From Coleofasciculus sp040219735 (lineage in GTDB: Bacteria; Cyanobacteriota; Cyanobacteriia; Cyanobacteriales; Coleofasciculaceae), in NCBI GenBank assembly GCA_040219735.1, contig JAVJRX010000147.1: 64,000 nt of DNA. The stretch is one strand, 5' to 3'. A model generated the notes under the pieces. The model did no database searches and had not been told where the DNA came from. It saw nothing but the letters and a program-made list of their open reading frames with translations. Positions 61,668 through 64,000 of this stretch are shown here, in pieces. Made by a program: the position numbers and the translations under genes. Position 1 is the stretch's first letter. Each line of letters begins with the position of its first letter.

Positions 61668-62711
61668 ATGGTAGCTGAATGGGGAAACCAGAAAAGCCGG
61701 AAGAAAGGTTTCAAATTCTTGAGGCTTAACGTGAGCTTACTGTTGCTGAGTATTAGCATTGATCCAGTTGCGGCTCATCCTTCCCTAGCATCAGAGCAGG
61801 TGGGCAGAGTTTCCCTGAACCCAGACGCGCCATGGCACGTCTCTACATACAAGCCTGCACCCCTATTCCAGACACAAGCCGCTCATGATCTGGCTCAATC
61901 TATCCCTCCCCTAAAACCAACCCAACCTGCTGCACTAGAACAGCTAAACCAGGGACTTGCGTTAATTCAGCAAGGGAATGTAACCCAAGCGATCGCGGCA
62001 TTTCGTCAAGCCGCACAACTCAACCCCCAGCTTGCCCCAGCGCACTATAATTTAGGATTAGCCTTACGCCAAGCCGGACAATTACAAGCAGCCGCCGATG
62101 CGTTTTACCAGGCGACTCAGATCGCTCCCAACTTTGCTCTGGCTTACGCGAATTTAGGCGCGGCGTTGTTAGAAGGGAAGAATTTGCCCCAAGCACGGGA
62201 TGCTTTGAGACGAGCAATTGAACTTGATCCGGAGTTGGGAGTCGCCCACTATAATTATGGGTTAGTGCTGTCTGAATTGGGAGAATATGAGGTTGCGATC
62301 GCGGCGTTCCAGAAAGCGATGCAGTTGAGCCGCAATGCGCCAGAACCTACTTATCATTTAGGACTGGTTTATTTGCGACAGGGACAGCTTGATCAGGCTA
62401 AAGCCGCATTTGAGCAAGCCATCAAAATCAGCCCCCAATACCCAGAAGCTTACTATAATCTAGGGTCAATTTTATTTGAACAGGGAGATTTAGATGGAGC
62501 GCTAGAAGCCTTCCGCCAATCTGCTGAAAGTAACTCTAACTATGCCAATGCTTATTATGGGGCAGGTTTAGTCTTTCTGCGCCAAAATCGATTAAGCGAT
62601 GCCCAGCAAGTTCTAGAATATGCTAGAGACCTTTATCAGGCTCAAGGTAACGCTCAGTGGTCAGCCTCTGCTGAACAACTTTTGGAGCAAACTCGCGATC
62701 TCAACCGTTAG
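61668..62711 (+). CDS. Exported TPR-repeat protein
   Basis: 347 residues. After a basic start (GNQKSRKKGFKFLRLN) comes a hydrophobic signal segment (VSLLLLSISIDPVAAHPS), so it is probably exported. About six to seven TPRs follow from residue 80 onward, for example LEQLNQGLALIQQGNVTQAI, PAHYNLGLALRQAGQLQAAA, PEAYYNLGSILFEQGDLDGA. A family A palindrome (61822-61846) contributes DAPWHVST in frame in the linker before the first TPR, so that segment is not original. TTG 61662 is an alternative start; ATG 61668 is preferred. Role unknown; TPR proteins scaffold complexes. Confidence 0.88.
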   Translation: MVAEWGNQKSRKKGFKFLRLNVSLLLLSISIDPVAAHPSLASEQVGRVSLNPDAPWHVSTYKPAPLFQTQAAHDLAQSIPPLKPTQPAALEQLNQGLALIQQGNVTQAIAAFRQAAQLNPQLAPAHYNLGLALRQAGQLQAAADAFYQATQIAPNFALAYANLGAALLEGKNLPQARDALRRAIELDPELGVAHYNYGLVLSELGEYEVAIAAFQKAMQLSRNAPEPTYHLGLVYLRQGQLDQAKAAFEQAIKISPQYPEAYYNLGSILFEQGDLDGALEAFRQSAESNSNYANAYYGAGLVFLRQNRLSDAQQVLEYARDLYQAQGNAQWSASAEQLLEQTRDLNR

Positions 62712-62713
62712 CT

Positions 62714-62745
62714 AGGGCTTGCTGCACCTTATTCAACAAGCCCTA
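62714..62745. repeat. Palindromic repeat at the truncation point of the EndoU gene
   Basis: Inverted arms agggctt / aagccct enclose gctgcaccttattcaac. A related short version lies at 35956-35975 (gggcttgctgcacaaagccc). It lies exactly between the TPR stop codon and the point where EndoU homology begins. Confidence 0.65.
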
Positions 62746-63607
62746 ATTAATTCTCTATATCGGTGATGGTAAATTTGATATCCATTCGGGAAGTAAAAAA
62801 GAGAATTTTGGCGAAATTTCGGGATACCACTCTTGGGTCAAGTTCTACCTAGATGAAAAGAATCAACGGGTGAATTATTTAGGATATAAGTATGACTTAA
62901 AGGGAGAGGATGGTTCCCAAAACCCTAATGTTGTTACCTTGCAGATGATTAACAATGTGATTAACATGCAAGGGAAGGTCATTGCCCAACTCTTTAAATT
63001 CAAAGGCGGATTCTTCGTCGGTCCCAGTCCCGAATGTGAAATGGCGATGGCAACGGTGGCTTATTATGAAAGTGTTCACGGCAAAATTATTGACAAGCGC
63101 CGGATTAGTATCAATAGTGCTACCTATGATTTAGTCTTGTATCGCAGTACGAATCCCAATGGCAGTCGCGGTGATTTTATTCGTTCCTTTTTCCCAATTT
63201 TCTTAGGAATGGATGATGGAGAAATACCAAACACAGATGAACCCGTTGTTGTCCCGATTGATGAAGTGACTAAAAATAATGGTGTAGTCATCATTGTCGC
63301 CAGCCAACCCAACCCCGAAGGAAATGACGAAGGGTATGAGTGGGTTGAGTTACAGAATACCACGAATGAGGCGATTGATTTATCCGGTTGGAAACTGCAA
63401 GATAAATTAAACCGTCCTGAAGAGATTAATGGCACGCTGCAACCTCAAGAAGTGAAGCGCTTTACCATTTCGCGAGCCAATCCGAATTCGATGCAATTGG
63501 GCAACAGTTCTGGTATTATTAGCTTACTCAATTCTGCTGGACAGGAGGTGGCAATGGTTAGTTATAGTCGTGCGAGTTCGGGTGAAGTGATTCGGTTTGG
63601 ATCATAA
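62746..63607 (+). pseudogene. EndoU-like endoribonuclease plus lamin-tail domain, 5'-truncated
   Basis: The open frame extends upstream of any ATG to a TAA at about 62744, so the gene lacks its own start; GTG 62870 would start only a shortened product. The visible protein begins LYIGDGKFDIHSGSKKENFG, EISGYHSWVKFYLDEKNQRV. The two His fit the catalytic pair of XendoU (HVFVGE...GFHNW) with the right spacing. Next come FKFKGGFFVGPSPECEMAMA, which resembles the family Lys and SPEFEMAL segment, and then, after an acidic linker (about residues 175-195), a lamin-tail/LTD beta-sandwich: YEWVELQNTTNEAIDLSGWK to GIISLLNSAGQEVAMVSYSR. EndoU domains cleave RNA after U and serve as toxins or processing enzymes. 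The N-terminal helical subdomain is missing, probably removed with the repeat at 62714. Could still be a real gene with a non-standard start. Confidence 0.7.
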
Positions 63608-63639
63608 AGGATTGTAGGGGAAAGTAGAGCTTTTTTGTC

Positions 63640-63731
63640 GGGGTGGGTTTCATGGTTATCCTGTCTTGTATTACCCCGATTAGACTAAACCCGCCCCGAT
63701 TGGTTCCAGACACGCCATGGCAAATCTGGAA
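63640..63731. repeat. Composite repeat: diverged family B hairpin plus 28-bp palindrome
   Basis: Family B copy at 63640-63697 (ggggtgggttt / aaacccgcccc arms) is followed after six bases by ttccagacacgccatggcaaatctggaa (63704-63731), an imperfect version of the perfect palindrome at 52510. The order matches the 52.4 kb composite. Confidence 0.85.
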
Positions 63732-63781
63732 CATTGTTCCTCCATCTCATACGCTTCAAAGACAAAAAAGAGAGGATTAAA

Positions 63782-63895
63782 ATGTCAATCAACGGCACAA
63801 TGATGCAATATTTCCACTGGTATATTGATCCCGATCTCATCCTGTGGAATGACGTTAAAACCCGCATTTCTCACAAAAGGCGTGATTGCGAATAG
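63782..63895 (+). pseudogene. Alpha-amylase (GH13) N-terminal stub
   Basis: ATG at 63782 opens 37 codons beginning MSINGTMMQYFHWYIDPDLI, then LWNDVKTR. The NGTMMQYFHWY start is the N-terminus of cytosolic alpha-amylases that act on maltodextrin; in those it continues into a beta/alpha barrel with FTAVWIPPAYKG-like sequence. Here the frame becomes unrelated (ISHKRRDCE) and stops at TAG 63893-63895. The rest of the barrel does not occur in the remaining 105 bases. Confidence 0.75.
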
Positions 63896-64000
63896 CAGAA
63901 ACCTTACCAGACAAGGATTTAAGCCCATTTCTTCACCCCCAGTTGCACAGAACAGTGTGTTGCGCCTTCAAGCCTCTGAATAATCATTTTTCTCAACCTA

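Noticed and set aside
63685..63867. 60-codon minus-strand frame at the right end
   Set aside because: It runs through the repeat composite and the antisense of the alpha-amylase stub; no supporting motif.
1..64000. tRNA or rRNA genes in spacers
   Set aside because: I looked through the spacers for cloverleaf-like arms (GGTTCGAATCC-type T-arms) and found none; a covariance search would be decisive.

Overview
The window comes from a large-genome filamentous cyanobacterium. Evidence: the octamer GCGATCGC (HIP1) recurs throughout genes and spacers; there is a cyanobacterial-type ChlH, an FtsZ with a long N-terminal extension, TxlA, a NIL-domain ferredoxin, a Prc/CtpA protease and giant kinase-ATPase-cyclase and WD40-STAND proteins; and spacers are full of short palindromic and heptameric repeats. 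A Coleofasciculus/Microcoleus-like genome is my guess from gene style only. I saw no tRNA, rRNA or CRISPR array.

Layout. 0-6.4 kb: an FG-GAP surface or secreted protein running off the left edge, a decayed REP-associated tyrosine transposase (RAYT) broken up with copies of a 30-bp palindrome, then chlH. 6.7-17.4 kb: a small TOPRIM-like protein behind a coupled 17-codon leader ORF, a family 2 glycosyltransferase, a PEP-CTERM protein, a vMAP/AAA-like ATPase behind an array of 32-bp-spaced repeats, a GH116 beta-glucosidase, a DUF815 AAA+ ATPase followed by a membrane-anchored coiled-coil protein, and a secreted acidic protein. 17.6-21.1 kb: a CrtO/CrtI-like FAD oxidoreductase split by an IS607-family element (tnpA+tnpB). 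21.4-29.3 kb: a minus-strand group with a YbjN-domain protein, a HEAT-repeat protein and a 1731-residue DUF4157 polymorphic toxin-like protein, with two small unknown genes upstream. 29.3-35.9 kb: lysS, then a defence- or TA-flavoured accessory stretch (Uma2 nuclease, truncated DUF433 antitoxin, PD-(D/E)XK nuclease next to a glycine-zipper membrane protein, an antitoxin-like gene with a 15-codon HNH stub). 36-42.5 kb: small membrane and unknown genes, txlA, NIL-ferredoxin, thiD, ftsZ and ftsQ. 43-52 kb: two P-loop NTPases (one a 14-bladed WD40 STAND protein), ctp protease, SPFH protein. 52.5-60.2 kb: Ser/Thr kinase-AAA-GAF-cyclase and an EF-G paralogue. 60.5-64 kb: a run of damaged genes (TnpB with a hairpin element in place of its core, EndoU plus lamin-tail fragment, alpha-amylase N-terminal stub) around an intact TPR protein.

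Best candidates for undescribed biology are the DUF4157 toxin with its overlapping HEAT partner (22.7-28.5 kb), the two-gene module of membrane protein and PD-(D/E)XK nuclease (32.1-35.1 kb), the EndoU-lamin-tail architecture (62.7-63.6 kb), and two dispersed palindrome families, one of which lies among RAYT fragments and also enters coding sequences in frame.
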